DNA of 64,000 bases from Nannochloris sp. 'desiccata' (GCA_019044685.2 JAGTXX020000014.1:868001-932000), one strand, 5' to 3'; numbered from the stretch's first letter, positions 51,432 to 62,045 are shown. Notes: generated by a model not told the origin, from the letters alone. Numbers and translations: made by a program.

Positions 51432-52592
51432 CTACGCACCACCTCGGTGTACATTATCCATCCTAATAAAGGTTTCAAGCAATCCTGCCAAAACTGGGTA
51501 TAGCGAACCAAGTCCTGACACCGGACCCTCTTGCGAGATGAGGCCAGGAGGCCCTGCGTTATCTCTTACTACTGGACCGGTAACCGAGGCAAAATGACCG
51601 AAATATCCACCATCAGGACTATCATTATCATCAGCATTGGTGTTATCATCATCTTGCTGGTGTCCACCAGGACCACCGGCACCCGCATCGGTGTTTTCTC
51701 CTTGGCGGCGGCAGAGCTCCAAGGGAACATCTAAACAATGCCTTCCCGGGTTCATATTAAGCAGCCAGGTCACCGCTACAGGCTGCAACCTGGTTTCAGG
51801 TTTAAAATAGACGATAGCGTAGCACATGCGGCGAGTCACCCCATGGCTAGAGCGTCTAACTACATAAGGCGGAGTCAAGCACACTTCTCTTCCTTCACCT
51901 CCGCAAAGATGCATAACTACTTGGTCGATATAGACAGCAGCATCGACATATTCTCCAGTAATTCCATCACGGAGCTCTACGAAGAATTGCCATTCTGAAC
52001 GACCGGGGTGAGAGATACCACTGCGGGTGCTGATGGCGGAACTTTGCTCGCAGTTGTTGCCGACGGTGAGAGTGAAATAGTGAGGTTGAGCATCGTTGAG
52101 TTGCTCAATGGCAGCAGCGATTTCTTTTGAACGACGAGAGTAGAGTACAGGGTGCTGGGTGCGAGCACGGGTGTCTAGGACGACGTGCGGAACTGCATCT
52201 TGACTTTTATGTTTTTGGCGACAAAGCGGGCAAGGACGGGACCTTTGGCTTGGAGGAAGGCCAGGTTCTCCGGGGAGGCGCACGCTGAATAAGCGGAGAT
52301 GGCAAATGCTGCAGAAAGAGTGTCCACAGGGGGGTGCCACGGGATTTATAAAAAGATCGTGGCAAAGTGAACAGGTAAGCTCATTGTCAATCTCATCATA
52401 ACTTTCTTCAACATTGGGGGCTTCTTCTGCCGGTGCTTGAGCCGAAATATTATTATTCGATTGACGATACGATGCGCGGGTGCGGCGAGGGCGCGTGCGT
52501 CGCTCTATTTCTAATGATTCTGGCTGTGCTGGATCAGACTCGTTTCGAGCTTCCGACGCTGGAGCCTCTGAACGCTGTCTACGTTTCCTCAT
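51432..52592 (-). CDS. RING-finger protein with YEATS-like domain, 386 aa
   Basis: Single exon. Residues 1-70 are basic and then acidic, disordered (RRTRPRRTRASYRQ), nuclear-signal-like. A C3HC4 RING occupies about 74-124 (CSLCHDLFINPVAPPCGHSF ... CPLCRQ). After a helical linker, residues about 172-295 have the strand pattern of a YEATS domain: YFTLTVGNNCEQSS, SEWQFFVELR, YIDQVVMHL, EVCLTPPYVVRRSSHG, YAIVYFKPE and PVAVTWLLNM. The aromatic cage positions known from AF9 (H-x-S-F and GYxxF) are not conserved (MHLCGGEG, SSHGVTRR). A Gly/Asp/Asn-rich tail follows. It is probably a nuclear E3 ligase. The YEATS call is by pattern; another beta-sandwich is possible. Confidence 0.65.
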   Translation of the reverse strand: MRKRRQRSEAPASEARNESDPAQPESLEIERRTRPRRTRASYRQSNNNISAQAPAEEAPNVEESYDEIDNELTCSLCHDLFINPVAPPCGHSFCSICHLRLFSVRLPGEPGLPPSQRSRPCPLCRQKHKSQDAVPHVVLDTRARTQHPVLYSRRSKEIAAAIEQLNDAQPHYFTLTVGNNCEQSSAISTRSGISHPGRSEWQFFVELRDGITGEYVDAAVYIDQVVMHLCGGEGREVCLTPPYVVRRSSHGVTRRMCYAIVYFKPETRLQPVAVTWLLNMNPGRHCLDVPLELCRRQGENTDAGAGGPGGHQQDDDNTNADDNDSPDGGYFGHFASVTGPVVRDNAGPPGLISQEGPVSGLGSLYPVLAGLLETFIRMDNVHRGGA

Positions 52593-52730
52593 TAGATTAT
52601 AATTTCAACGGATATATGTTATAACAATTTGCCGAGATTAGGTAGCTTTTGTCCTTTAATTTAATCTGTCCTCACCAACCATTTATTCCACAGCACAGCA
52701 GGATATTTTGAGGGATGGCTTTCGAAAATT

Positions 52731-52871
52731 CTAGAGTCCAGGCAATGGAGGCAATGACACTCTGATGATGCGTTCGCCATTACTACCATGCAGTGCACTA
52801 GGGAGTGCTTTAGCAAGGCGAGCACACAAGAAATCTAGATCAGCTGGCATGGGGAGAGTGTTGAGTGACAT
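52731..52871 (-). CDS. Possible 46-aa small ORF
   Basis: The ATG at 52871 (MSLNTLPMPADLDFLCARLA) runs to TAG at 52733, with a stop a few codons upstream. The sequence has an amphipathic helix and a polar/proline end (RIIRVSLPPLPGL). It lies between two genes and shows less compositional bias than its surroundings. No family recognised. It may be chance. Confidence 0.25.
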   Translation of the reverse strand: MSLNTLPMPADLDFLCARLAKALPSALHGSNGERIIRVSLPPLPGL

Positions 52872-52986
52872 CGGCGGTGGCGGCACACAGTCCACTCAGC
52901 CCGAGGGGAAAAAGAGAGAACAATAACGCTGTACAGATGAATTTAAATTCAAAACCAAATTCAATCTATTTTACTAAAACTATTTA

Positions 52987-54372
52987 ATGGATTTATCACC
53001 AATGTGGCGTCTTAGAGCTGCGTTCATAACCCACATTCCTCCATCGCGAAACAATTTTCCCCCTCAACAATATCAAATATTTCGCGCGTTTGCATCCACC
53101 CACGTTCCCCAATCTACAAGAAATTTAGATAATGTTACGTGTGCACCTCCACAAGGATGGCCTGGCTTGAATTCTTGGCGGGCTTCTGGTGTCAATGAAC
53201 GACGACTCTGGGGGGACAAGGGTCCACAACAAGTAGAAACTTCCATGTATACCCTTTCTTTTAGAGAAAAAGCATTTAAATCGCTCGCTGAATATGGTCG
53301 TCAAGTCCTCCTATGCCCAGATCCTTTCAAGAAAGCAGAACTTTCCCACCAAGCATGGCGCCATTACAACACCGGCACGCTCCCAATTGGCACGGCAGAA
53401 GCACCCCTGGCTCCATCCCGTCCAGAAAAGCCTGAACTCCTTCCTGCACGGCAAATCCCAACCATAAAACAAACAGATCTGCCATTAAACGTATATACTT
53501 TGCATAACTTAGCACATGTTGAATTAAACGCCATTGATCTGGCATGGGACTCTGTTGTTCGTTTCTCATCTCTCCACCTACCAGATTCGTTTTACACTGA
53601 TTTCGCCAGGATAGCAGATGATGAGAGCAGACACTTGGGGTGGTGCCTACAACGTCTTGAAGAGCTCGGTAGCTACTATGGGTGCATGCCTGCACATAGT
53701 TTGCTGTGGGACGGCTGTGCAGTCAGCGCGGGGGATGTCCAAGCTCGATTAGCAATCGTTCCGATGAGTCAAGAAGCACGTGGACTCGATGCAGGAGGAA
53801 GACTTGCAGATAGATTAGTGGGGTGGGGTGACAATAGATCCGCGAAGATAGTAGCACAAATAGCAGAAGAGGAAAAAGCGCATGTAGGAGTCGGGGTGGC
53901 CTGGTTTACCGCATTTTGCGCAGCCCAGGGAAGTGACCCGGGTCGTGTTTTTGCAGAGACCTTAACTGAACTATGCCCTGATCTTCTTTGGGGTGGGCAC
54001 TTTAATCACGATGCGAGGAAAGAGGTCGGTTTATTACGAGAATGGTACGACATGGAGAGTGGAAAATGGCCGGAAGAGCTCGTACAAAAGGCAGACATGG
54101 CAAAAATGAAAATCAAGGAACAAGGGAAGGTAGAGAAAGAAGAAAAGTTAAAGAAGGAAAGACAATTAAAATTTACTGCAGGGGGTGGAGCAATAGAGCT
54201 GGGCGTTGTTGACGATGGAGTAGGGTTGAAAAAGGCAGTCGTAGGTTGTGGGGAATATAGAAGCAGTTGTGGTGCAGTAGTACCGGGAATGAAGATGGAG
54301 AAATTAAGAGGGAGGTTGTTTTTTATGCTGTCAATTGAAGCTGCTGCTGCTGCTGATGCTGTCGCTCCTTAG
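52987..54372 (+). CDS. DUF455 ferritin-like protein, 461 aa
   Basis: Predicted diiron protein of the ferritin-like fold, widespread in bacteria and plants, function undefined. The core reads SFREKAFKSLAEYGRQVLL, then LHNLAHVELNAIDLAWDSVV, DFARIADDESRHLGWCLQRL and KIVAQIAEEEKAHVGVGVAW. These supply the E-x-x-H/D-E-x-x-H-type iron ligands on consecutive helices, with the DUF455 end FNHDARKEVGL. The first 60 residues are Arg/Ser-rich with few acids, a likely organelle presequence. A long Lys/Glu-rich tail extends past the domain. Single exon, ATG at 52987. Confidence 0.87.
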   Translation: MDLSPMWRLRAAFITHIPPSRNNFPPQQYQIFRAFASTHVPQSTRNLDNVTCAPPQGWPGLNSWRASGVNERRLWGDKGPQQVETSMYTLSFREKAFKSLAEYGRQVLLCPDPFKKAELSHQAWRHYNTGTLPIGTAEAPLAPSRPEKPELLPARQIPTIKQTDLPLNVYTLHNLAHVELNAIDLAWDSVVRFSSLHLPDSFYTDFARIADDESRHLGWCLQRLEELGSYYGCMPAHSLLWDGCAVSAGDVQARLAIVPMSQEARGLDAGGRLADRLVGWGDNRSAKIVAQIAEEEKAHVGVGVAWFTAFCAAQGSDPGRVFAETLTELCPDLLWGGHFNHDARKEVGLLREWYDMESGKWPEELVQKADMAKMKIKEQGKVEKEEKLKKERQLKFTAGGGAIELGVVDDGVGLKKAVVGCGEYRSSCGAVVPGMKMEKLRGRLFFMLSIEAAAAADAVAP

Positions 54373-54501
54373 AGAGCTGGTATTTAATCATCCTTAGATT
54401 ATTACAGTTCATGTCTTAAAAGAGAAATTTTAATATTAGTTACAACGTTGAAGAGGCATCAAGTGAAGTAACTATATATATGAAAAACCCTGAATTCTTC
54501 C

Positions 54502-55860
54502 CTAAAGTTTCTTCAAAGCTGCTTCTACATTTGCTTTAATCCTGTCCTTTGGGGCTGGATCTAACGGTGCAGGTACAAATTTCTCTCCAGTAATAGTTTC
54601 ATAAAGCAATACATACCTTCTCGACAACTCAGCCACGAGCTCAGCAGGCGCAGCAGGCAGTACTTCATCTTTATATGGATCACAATTCGCTCTAAACCAC
54701 AATCTTAAAAACTCTTTATCGATATTCTGTGGTTCTTCCCCTGCTGCGTGCCTGCTGTCGTACGTATTGGCTATCCAGTACCGGGAACTATCCGGGGTAT
54801 GTATTTCATCTACCAGAAGAATATTCCCATCCTTGTCCTTTCCAAACTCATATTTGGTATCGACAAGTAATAACCCGCGTTTTGCCGCCTCAGCTTGACC
54901 AAACTCGAATAATTCCAACGCTGCCTGTGAACCCTTTTCCCAATCTTGTCTACTCATCAAGCCTCGCCCGATAATGTCGGCAGGTGAAATAGGCTCATCA
55001 TGGTCTACTGCCTTTGTAGTAGGAGTAATTACATTTTTACTCAATCGGTCATTTTTCTTCATTCCATCAGGGAAGGTATTTCCACAATATTCTCTCTTTC
55101 CAGTTTTATAATGCGTCCATAATGAAGTATCTGTACTTCCCGTCATGAACCCTCGTACTACAAATTCTACGGGAAAGACAGTACACTTTTTCATTATGCA
55201 GGTATTTGGGTCTGGGGTGGAGAGTAAAGCGTTGGGGACGATGTGGGTGGTTGCTGCCATCCACCAGGCAGAGGTTTGATTGAGTACTTGGCCCTTGTAA
55301 GGGACAGAGGCGAGGTGACGATCGAAAGCAGACTGGCGATCCGTGGTGACGATAATGAGTTTGTCGTCAGCGTCATAAGTATCACGGACTTTGCCCTAGA
55401 TTAGTGGAGGAAGGAGAAGAAGGATTGGATTTTCAGTATTTATTTCCCAGGGCGGGGACGGTGGGCAGAAGATTAAAAATATATGGATATGTTTCCCTCC
55501 TCCAGTGAGAGGAGAGGGAGCTTATACAACACCCTAAAGATTATAATAACCTACTCTATATTTCTTGCCAATGCCGACGTCAGTTTCAGTCAGGCAATTG
55601 TCCAAAGCAGCTTCAATGGCGGCCTCGACTTCCGGCCTGATGCCACCAACTGACTCAATGCCAAGATCGTTCGTGGCAGAAGATGCCTGCACTCCAATAC
55701 GCATAGATTTAGACTGAGTTTTACTGCGGTAATTCTGCTTTTGATTATCACCTCCTCTGGAGAGAGAGAAAAAATTGATGTTCAAATTTTGTCTGGTGGC
55801 AGCAGCAGGGATGCAGAGACCAACAGGCCTCTGGTTGCCAGTGATCAAATGCCCCGACAT
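54502..55860 (-). CDS. PURC: SAICAR synthetase, purine biosynthesis, 399 aa
   Basis: Joins aspartate to CAIR in de novo purine synthesis, in the plastid in plants. Exon 1, 55860-55555, encodes a transit-like N terminus (IPAAATRQNLNINFFSLSRG) and the start of the domain. After a 159-nt intron (GTAGGT to ATCTAG), exon 2, 55395-54502, begins GKVRDTYDADDKLIIVTTDR, the conserved nucleotide-binding GKVRD segment. SAFDRHLASVPYKGQVLNQT, VEFVVRGFMTGSTDTSLW and LLVDEIHTPDSSRYW follow. The longest raw frame starts at an internal Met (55260) and would lose the ATP-binding N terminus; the spliced model restores it. Confidence 0.95.
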
Positions 55861-56236
55861 TGCAGTAGCTGGGGTGAGTTTGCAAATAGATGAAAAATGC
55901 GGAGAGCTGGAACTGCAGGCAAACTTCAGTTCAATTTTTCTTTCAAAGTTTCGAGGTTTAAAACTTTGAATTGATGAAGAGACTTTTGGAGCCGATCTAT
56001 TAAATTAGCCACTACTTTTATATCATATACTTTCACCTAGACTATAGGAACTAGTTCGAAGCATGCAATCTGGCATATGAGCAATTTTATCTGTTTGTAA
56101 TCTTGAAGTTTCGTTTAGACGATGTTGGCATGTCTTTTATCTCGCGGCCCTATTAGGTACGTATTCATCTAGCCAGAACAAATCCTTGTATTAAACAGCA
56201 CTATTAATATTTACCAGATGTCCCTATACACTTCAA
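55861..56236. promoter_or_regulatory. Divergent promoter region, PURC / OXA2
   Basis: A 376-nt spacer with both promoters; no element named. Confidence 0.45.
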
Positions 56237-57979
56237 ATGCTTCTTTACAGGGTTGAGTTTCAATCAATCGCCCGCCTCGCCACCACCGCCGCCACAAATT
56301 CTGCCACCTTCTCTTCTCGCAGTCTCTCTACCTTCCCAACCGATGCCTCTAATACTAGTGATATAGCTACCAATTCCTTAGCAATGCCATTAATCGCGAG
56401 CTCTCCTCCTATGGCAGCAGACCTTGCAAATAATCTAGCAGAAACAACGAGTGGCCCAATTGTCTCCACCGCCATGTCTGTCATCGACTCTTTCCACAAC
56501 CTTACAGGCTTACCCTGGTGGGCTACAATCGCCACTGTAGGTTTTGGAATCCGTACTGCAATGTTACCCATCTCTTTAAAAGGAATGAAGGCCAGTGCAG
56601 CTTTATTTCCTCTGCTGCAGCAATCGAGAGCTGAACAAGATGCCGAAACCTCAGCGGCAGTTTCAGCTAGTGCCAATGATAATCAAATTAATGGGCAAGA
56701 CATGAATTCCACAAAGAGAATTTCACAACCTGCGCGTTATAGTTCTATAGCACGTAGATTTCACGAATTGCGTCTCCAACAAGGCGCTCCACACCCATTC
56801 TGGATCATTGGTTCACCTCTTCTCCAACTCCCGGTCTTTATCACCGCAATGGCCTCTATCCGATCGATGGCTTTACAACGCTGGCCTGGGTTTAATACTG
56901 GCGGTACCGCGTGGTTTCTCGATCTTACAGCACCTGCTCTAGATGTAGCTACGCTTTCTACGCCGATGGGCATAGCAGGGGTTGTACTGCCGCTCACAGT
57001 AGCGGTTGCGATGTACGCAAACATAGACGCAGCCTTTGGCGCTACAGAACGCACTGCTACCGCTACTGCTACCAATAGTGGTGTTAATAAGAAGAAGAGT
57101 CCTTCCGTGATGGTGTATGTGATGGGGAAAGTTCGGCTCGCCCTAGAGTGGGCAGTAATTCCATTATTTATTACATCGTTGCAATTACCACATGGGGCTG
57201 TCTGTTACTGGATGACGAGTAGTCTCTATGCATTAGTACAGAATCATACGTTGAGGGTTGGTGCTGTACGGCAGGCGTTGGGATTAGGGGCGAGGGTGCC
57301 TCAGCAGCAGCAACAGCAAATGGGAGAGATAAATCAGAATAAACCAAGTGTTGGTGGTCATACCGCAGCAGCAGCAGCAGCAGCAGCAGCAGCTCCTATA
57401 GCTCGTAGTAAGCCAGCCACTCCTCTTTCGAATTATAATGTTGACAAATCTACAAAATCTATGAATACAAATATTCCAGAAGATGCAGCTCAAGGCTTCG
57501 CTCGAGCAGCAGAGCTTCGAGCTACTGGAGACTTTAAGGGAGCAGCCACCGCTCTGAAAGATATTCTAAAAACGTATCCTGACCAACCACGCGCTCTATT
57601 TGCTTTAGGACAAGTACTTTCCGGTTTAAAAGACTGGGGTGATGCGTCCCATGCGTATCTACAAGCAGCGCGCTTTGAAACGGAGCCAGGGCAAGAATGC
57701 CGGGCGTGGTTTGGAGCAGGGGTGGCTCTTCACATGCAGGGGAGAGAAGAGGATGCAGTAGAGGCCTTTACCCGGGCAGCATCCTCAGAAGCTGATGAAA
57801 AGCTGCGTGTCAGAGCCTGGGTTGCGGGGGCGACGTTGGAAGAGAAGCTAGGGAGGAGAAGTGCCGCAGTGGAGTTGTTAAGGCAGGCAGCAGAAATTGA
57901 GCCGAAGGTTGAAGAAATTTATTTGAAACCCTTGCTTGAAGGGAAGATGGATGTTTCTCATGAAAGAAAAGAAGAGTAG
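56237..57979 (+). CDS. OXA2: OXA2/COX18-type membrane insertase with C-terminal TPRs, 580 aa
   Basis: Mitochondrial YidC/Oxa/Alb3-family insertase; plant OXA2 types carry TPRs and help insert COX2. The N terminus is Ser/Thr/Arg-rich (presequence). Insertase segments are LPWWATIATVGFGIRTAMLP (hallmark WW..I and R..PI), GAPHPFWIIGSPLLQLPVFI, LSTPMGIAGVVLPLTVAVAM and EWAVIPLFITSLQLPHGAVC with YWMTSSLYALVQN. A Gln- and Ala-rich linker leads to about four TPR-like repeats (FARAAELRATGDFKGAATAL, HAYLQAARFE, ALHMQGREEDAVEAF). Single exon. The Ala run comes from repeated GCA codons. Sub-type by the TPR tail. Confidence 0.9.
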   Translation: MLLYRVEFQSIARLATTAATNSATFSSRSLSTFPTDASNTSDIATNSLAMPLIASSPPMAADLANNLAETTSGPIVSTAMSVIDSFHNLTGLPWWATIATVGFGIRTAMLPISLKGMKASAALFPLLQQSRAEQDAETSAAVSASANDNQINGQDMNSTKRISQPARYSSIARRFHELRLQQGAPHPFWIIGSPLLQLPVFITAMASIRSMALQRWPGFNTGGTAWFLDLTAPALDVATLSTPMGIAGVVLPLTVAVAMYANIDAAFGATERTATATATNSGVNKKKSPSVMVYVMGKVRLALEWAVIPLFITSLQLPHGAVCYWMTSSLYALVQNHTLRVGAVRQALGLGARVPQQQQQQMGEINQNKPSVGGHTAAAAAAAAAAPIARSKPATPLSNYNVDKSTKSMNTNIPEDAAQGFARAAELRATGDFKGAATALKDILKTYPDQPRALFALGQVLSGLKDWGDASHAYLQAARFETEPGQECRAWFGAGVALHMQGREEDAVEAFTRAASSEADEKLRVRAWVAGATLEEKLGRRSAAVELLRQAAEIEPKVEEIYLKPLLEGKMDVSHERKEE

Positions 57980-58530
57980 ATAAAGTGTATATAGTGTAAA
58001 AAAACAGGATTTGTAGGAGTAGAAATGGTAGCTCGAGTCAAAGAGAGATTTTCAAAATTTTCTTTCAGGGGCCCTGATTCAAACGCACGCTGCCAAGAGC
58101 TGCGTAGCCATAAAGTGACTTCTGATGGTCACGTCTACATACTGGCAACCATTTTGTTTCATATAAGTCTTGATATTCTTATGGAGTATACCATTTAATT
58201 GTATATATTTTTGTAAGCTATTGGCATTAGTTGTGCCTGTACTTAGCCTTGCTACTTCGCATCTCATCGAGCTGGCTTTCTCGTGGTTGACGTGATCATA
58301 AGACAGAAACTCAATTACAAGATATCTCAGCCCCTAAACAAGGTGAGAGAAATTATAAACTACCTATCCACACATAGGTGCATGTCCTAATTGCTTTCTA
58401 CGCAAATAAGTTCTCATCTTTGCCTGCAACAAACATCTCGCCGGGCGCTCGCTCTTGCCCTATCGCTCTCCTCCCGTTCTCTTCTTCCTCAACTTCTAAC
58501 CCTGCCCTCCTGCACTTGTTCCTTCCTCCT
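57980..58530. other. Intergenic, 551 nt
   Basis: 3' flank of OXA2 and promoter/5' UTR of the desaturase. A 62-codon ATG-started minus ORF (58267-58079) has no recognisable similarity. A pyrimidine tract ending TATGCAG (58500-58536) may be a splice acceptor in the desaturase 5' region. Confidence 0.4.
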
Positions 58531-59799
58531 ATGCAGAAAGATATTATGATGCTCTCTTCTTCTATCATCTGCCAGGCTAAGCCTCAGCACGTGAGCGCCT
58601 CCAAGACCTCGTCTGCCGCCACCCGCAAGACGGTCAAGACCTCTGCCGCTGTCGTTGACCGCTCTTCTGGTCCTACCATCCTCAACGGCGAAGTCGTTCG
58701 CATGCATACCGCCTCGAAAGAAGCTCTGGAATGCATCGACTCCCTCCAACCTATGTTTGGTGAGCACATCTTACCTCTCCTCACTCCCGTTGATGACATC
58801 TGGCAACCACAAGATTTCCTTCCTGCCCCCGAAAAGGAATCTTTTATGCATGATCTCGCTGATTTACGTGAACGTGCTGCTGAACTCCCCGATGAGCTAC
58901 TCGTCTGCCTGGTAGGTGACATGATTACCGAGGAAGCTTTGCCTACCTACATGGCAATGTTAAACACGCTTGATGGAGTTCGGGATGAAACTGGCCGTTC
59001 TCAGGACCCTTATGCTCAATGGACCCGTCAATGGATTGCTGAAGAGAACCGTCATGGAGATTTGCTCAATAAATATCTCTGGTGCACTGGCAGAATCGAT
59101 ATTCGCTCGGTTGAGCGCACTATTCAGCGGTTGATCAGTTCTGGAATGGACCCCAAGACTGAAAATAATCCCTACAACTGCTTTGTTTTCACTTCTTTCC
59201 AAGAACGTGCTACGAAATTATCCCATGGATCAACTGCACGTATTGCAAAGGCCTGTGGAAATGATAATTTAGCCAAAATTTGTGGCGTCATCGCACAAGA
59301 CGAGTCCCGTCACGAAGCGGCGTATACCCGTACTATGGATGCTATCTTTAAAAAAGATCCTTCCCGTGCGATGGTTGCCTTTGCAGATATGATGCGTAAG
59401 AAAATCATCATGCCTGCTGCGTTTATGGATGATGGAAAGCATGCTGAGCTCAACGACGGGCGGAATCTGTTTGATGATTTCTCCATGGTGGCCGAGGATA
59501 TCGGGGTCTATACGGCTCTAGACTACGTAAAAATCATGGAGCACCTTATTCGTAGATGGGATGTAGCCAATGTGACTGGACTTAATGCTGAAGCAATGGA
59601 AGCGCAGGAGTATCTCTGCAATTTACCTCAGCGTTTTAGAAAATTGGCAGAACGGCGGGAGAAGAAGAAAAACGCAGGCAGTCGGTTGAATGTTAAATTT
59701 AGCTGGTTGTACGATAGAGATATTTCTATGCCTGACTTCGGATCTAGTAAAGAAAGGCTGAAGAGGGCTGCAGCTCCTGTTAGCCTTATTCATGGTTAG
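58531..59799 (+). CDS. SAD: Stearoyl-acyl-carrier-protein delta-9 desaturase, plastid, about 422 aa
   Basis: Soluble diiron desaturase converting 18:0-ACP to 18:1-ACP in the chloroplast stroma. A short Ser/Thr/Lys-rich transit region (about 1-45) precedes the domain. Iron ligands sit in DMITEEALPTY, IAEENRHGDLLNKYLW and IAQDESRHEAAYTR. Other conserved parts are VDDIWQPQDFLPAP and NPYNCFVFTSFQERATKLSH. The C terminus ends in SLIHG. The start is uncertain: ATG at 58531 (MQKDIMM) or 58546 (MMLSSSIICQ). TATGCAG at the first looks like a splice acceptor, which would make 58546 the real start after a 5'-UTR intron. The upstream open frame begins only with GTG. Confidence 0.94.
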   Translation: MQKDIMMLSSSIICQAKPQHVSASKTSSAATRKTVKTSAAVVDRSSGPTILNGEVVRMHTASKEALECIDSLQPMFGEHILPLLTPVDDIWQPQDFLPAPEKESFMHDLADLRERAAELPDELLVCLVGDMITEEALPTYMAMLNTLDGVRDETGRSQDPYAQWTRQWIAEENRHGDLLNKYLWCTGRIDIRSVERTIQRLISSGMDPKTENNPYNCFVFTSFQERATKLSHGSTARIAKACGNDNLAKICGVIAQDESRHEAAYTRTMDAIFKKDPSRAMVAFADMMRKKIIMPAAFMDDGKHAELNDGRNLFDDFSMVAEDIGVYTALDYVKIMEHLIRRWDVANVTGLNAEAMEAQEYLCNLPQRFRKLAERREKKKNAGSRLNVKFSWLYDRDISMPDFGSSKERLKRAAAPVSLIHG

Positions 59800-60563
59800 A
59801 GTAGGTTCTCGGTTAGCTTTTGTTTTTTCGATTAGACCGTAATACACTAAACAAATAACACTTTGTCGCCCGACTGGCCAACGAAATCTCTTTTTAATGA
59901 ACCAAATAAATTCTACTTTTCTTTCTCTATTTTTTCTAACTCCTGTTTCTTTCATCAAGATCTTTTTTATTCGTCTTTGCTTTATGAATCCTAACCATTG
60001 TTATCGTTCTCTCTTCTTCGATGCATGTTGATGGTACGAAAATTGTTTTTTGTTTTTTTTGTAGCACTTTTTCTTGCCGTAACCTTTTAAGATTTGCCTT
60101 GATGGTTAGCATAGGTTGCTGCGTACAACTTCTCTACTGTCTGGTAGCGTCCTTGATCGTTTCATATAATCTCATTTCATTCAAATTCTGTAAATTCTAA
60201 TTGTACGCAGTTAGAAATCCAGGGCAAGCAGATTTTATTTTACCAAAGGCGGCGGCGAAGAAGAATTTGGGCGATTCTCAGCTTTCTTTTCAATAACTTT
60301 AAAACAGCCGATTCACAATTTATCAGTACATTGAACTCCCGTCGTTATAAATATAGTTCGTCTCGCTGTAGTAGCGTTAAGCCAGTATTGATAGACTGAT
60401 CTGGATTAAGAATTCTAATTCTTAAAGATCGCTAAATATCCCATTTAGAACGCAGGGATCTGGGTCTGAATGAAATGCGATAAATACACTGAACTAGGTG
60501 CACCTGATTTGTCGACAGTATAATTACAGCATAAATTACAAGTTCAAAGAATCACCACCTGCA
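59800..60563. other. Intergenic, 764 nt
   Basis: T-rich 3' flank of the desaturase (59800-60250), then the promoter of NDUFAF5. The minus ORF at 59623-59958 is antisense/compositional. TATAAATATAG at about 60346 is a TATA-like element but lies over 200 nt from the ATG. Confidence 0.4.
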
Positions 60564-62045
60564 ATGAGACAGCTCCAACTTCTAAGACGCATTGCCACAT
60601 CATGTTCTGCCTATCAACAAGCTTCTGGAGCTAGTCCTGGTGCCCAGCTTGAAGTCTTTGATGGGTAAGCTTCGCTTATTTTTAATACTTATTTTCTCAA
60701 GAGAACTTTCTGCCGTTTCCCGCCACAGTCTCTCATATCCTTTTTCCTTTTTGTTCTACAGAGTTTTAAAAGCAGCGCAACGTGATCGTGCAGCACAATA
60801 TCCATACTCTTCAGACCCTCTCACAGATGAAGTAGCCTCCCGTTTGGTAGATCGGTTAGAAGATTGCACCCGCTCCTTTCCCAGAGCCCTCGTTCTCGGA
60901 GGCGCTGGTCTCCAAGTTTTACACGCTCTCCGTGGCGGTCGCGGTGGGGTTGAGTCTGCTACGCTAGTAGATACATCCCAAGGCATGCTACACCGTGCAC
61001 AAAGGGAATGGAATAGTAGTCCGAGTGAAAATTTAAATTCTGGTGTTGCTGACAACGACAGAAATTCTGTTTGTCCAAAGGCTGAATTTGTTTTAGCAGA
61101 TCCTACAAAGGAAGTGTTGCCTGTAGACCCAGGCAGTTTTGATGTTGTGATTAGTTGTTTAGGACTCCATTGGGTCAATGATGTACCGGTAAGTACAAGT
61201 AAAAGTTATTTTGCAGTACTATTTTGTACACCGTCTTCGGCTTTCAACCTTTTCTTGTTCTTCTGGTGAGAAGCTGGAATGGCCAAGGTGTGCCACTACA
61301 GCTAAACTTTAGAAGTAAAATAAATTTTATTTAATGGTTGGCAAACAGATCTTTGCGCAGCAAACTTCTCTGTGCTGAAGGCTACAGCTGACCGAACAGA
61401 AAATATCTATAGAGGCGAAAAAAAAAATCAAAACTCCCCACATTCCGTCCTCAATTTTCAATTTCTAACTTTCTCTTTCTCTTTACATAGGGTATGATGG
61501 CGCAATGCCGTTTCGCTCTTCGTCCAGACGGACTCTTTGTCGGCGCTATGCTTGGTGGGTCCACCCTCCAAGAACTCCGAATAGCCTGCACTTTAGCGCA
61601 ACAAGAACGTGAAGGTGGGGTCTCCCCGCGCACCTCCCCTCTAGCCCAAGTCCGCGATGCTGGCAATCTGCTTACCCGCGCGGGTCTCTCCATCCCTACC
61701 GTCGACGTAGATGAAATTAATGTCCAGTATAGGGATGTCGTTGACTTGGTCAACCATTTAAGAAAGATGAGTGAGACAAATTCTTTAATTCAAAGAAGAG
61801 AATCTTTGCCTCGGGATACTGCTCTTGCCTCGGCAGCTGCATATACTGCGCTTTTCGGTGAAAATCATACCACTATAGATGATAATGCTAGTGATAGTAC
61901 TATAGATAGTATACCTGCTACGTATCAAGTGATCTACATGACTGGCTGGGCGCCGGATCCTAGTCAGAAGAAAGCAGCAAAAAGAGGGAGCGCGACGGTG
62001 TCGTTTGAGGACCTAAGCAAGGCAATAAATAGTAACGAGCATTAA
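60564..62045 (+). CDS. NDUFAF5: NDUFAF5-like complex I assembly methyltransferase-fold protein, 360 aa
   Basis: Mitochondrial assembly factor; in animals it hydroxylates an arginine of NDUFS7. Exons 60564-60664, 60762-61188 and 61491-62045 join in frame ([31 protein letters not shown]). The family signature VFDxxLKxxQRDRAA is present. A modified SAM site is [36 protein letters not shown] and [20 protein letters not shown] follow. The C terminus carries [20 protein letters not shown], diagnostic of NDUFAF5. The N-terminal presequence is [13 protein letters not shown]. The intron of 302 nt between exons 2 and 3 is among the longest in the window. Confidence 0.95.

Noticed and set aside
58489..58922. 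Minus-strand ORFs of 92 and 112 aa
   Set aside because: Antisense to the desaturase N-terminal coding region; no domains.
60756..61178. 140-aa minus-strand ORF
   Set aside because: Antisense to exon 2 of NDUFAF5.
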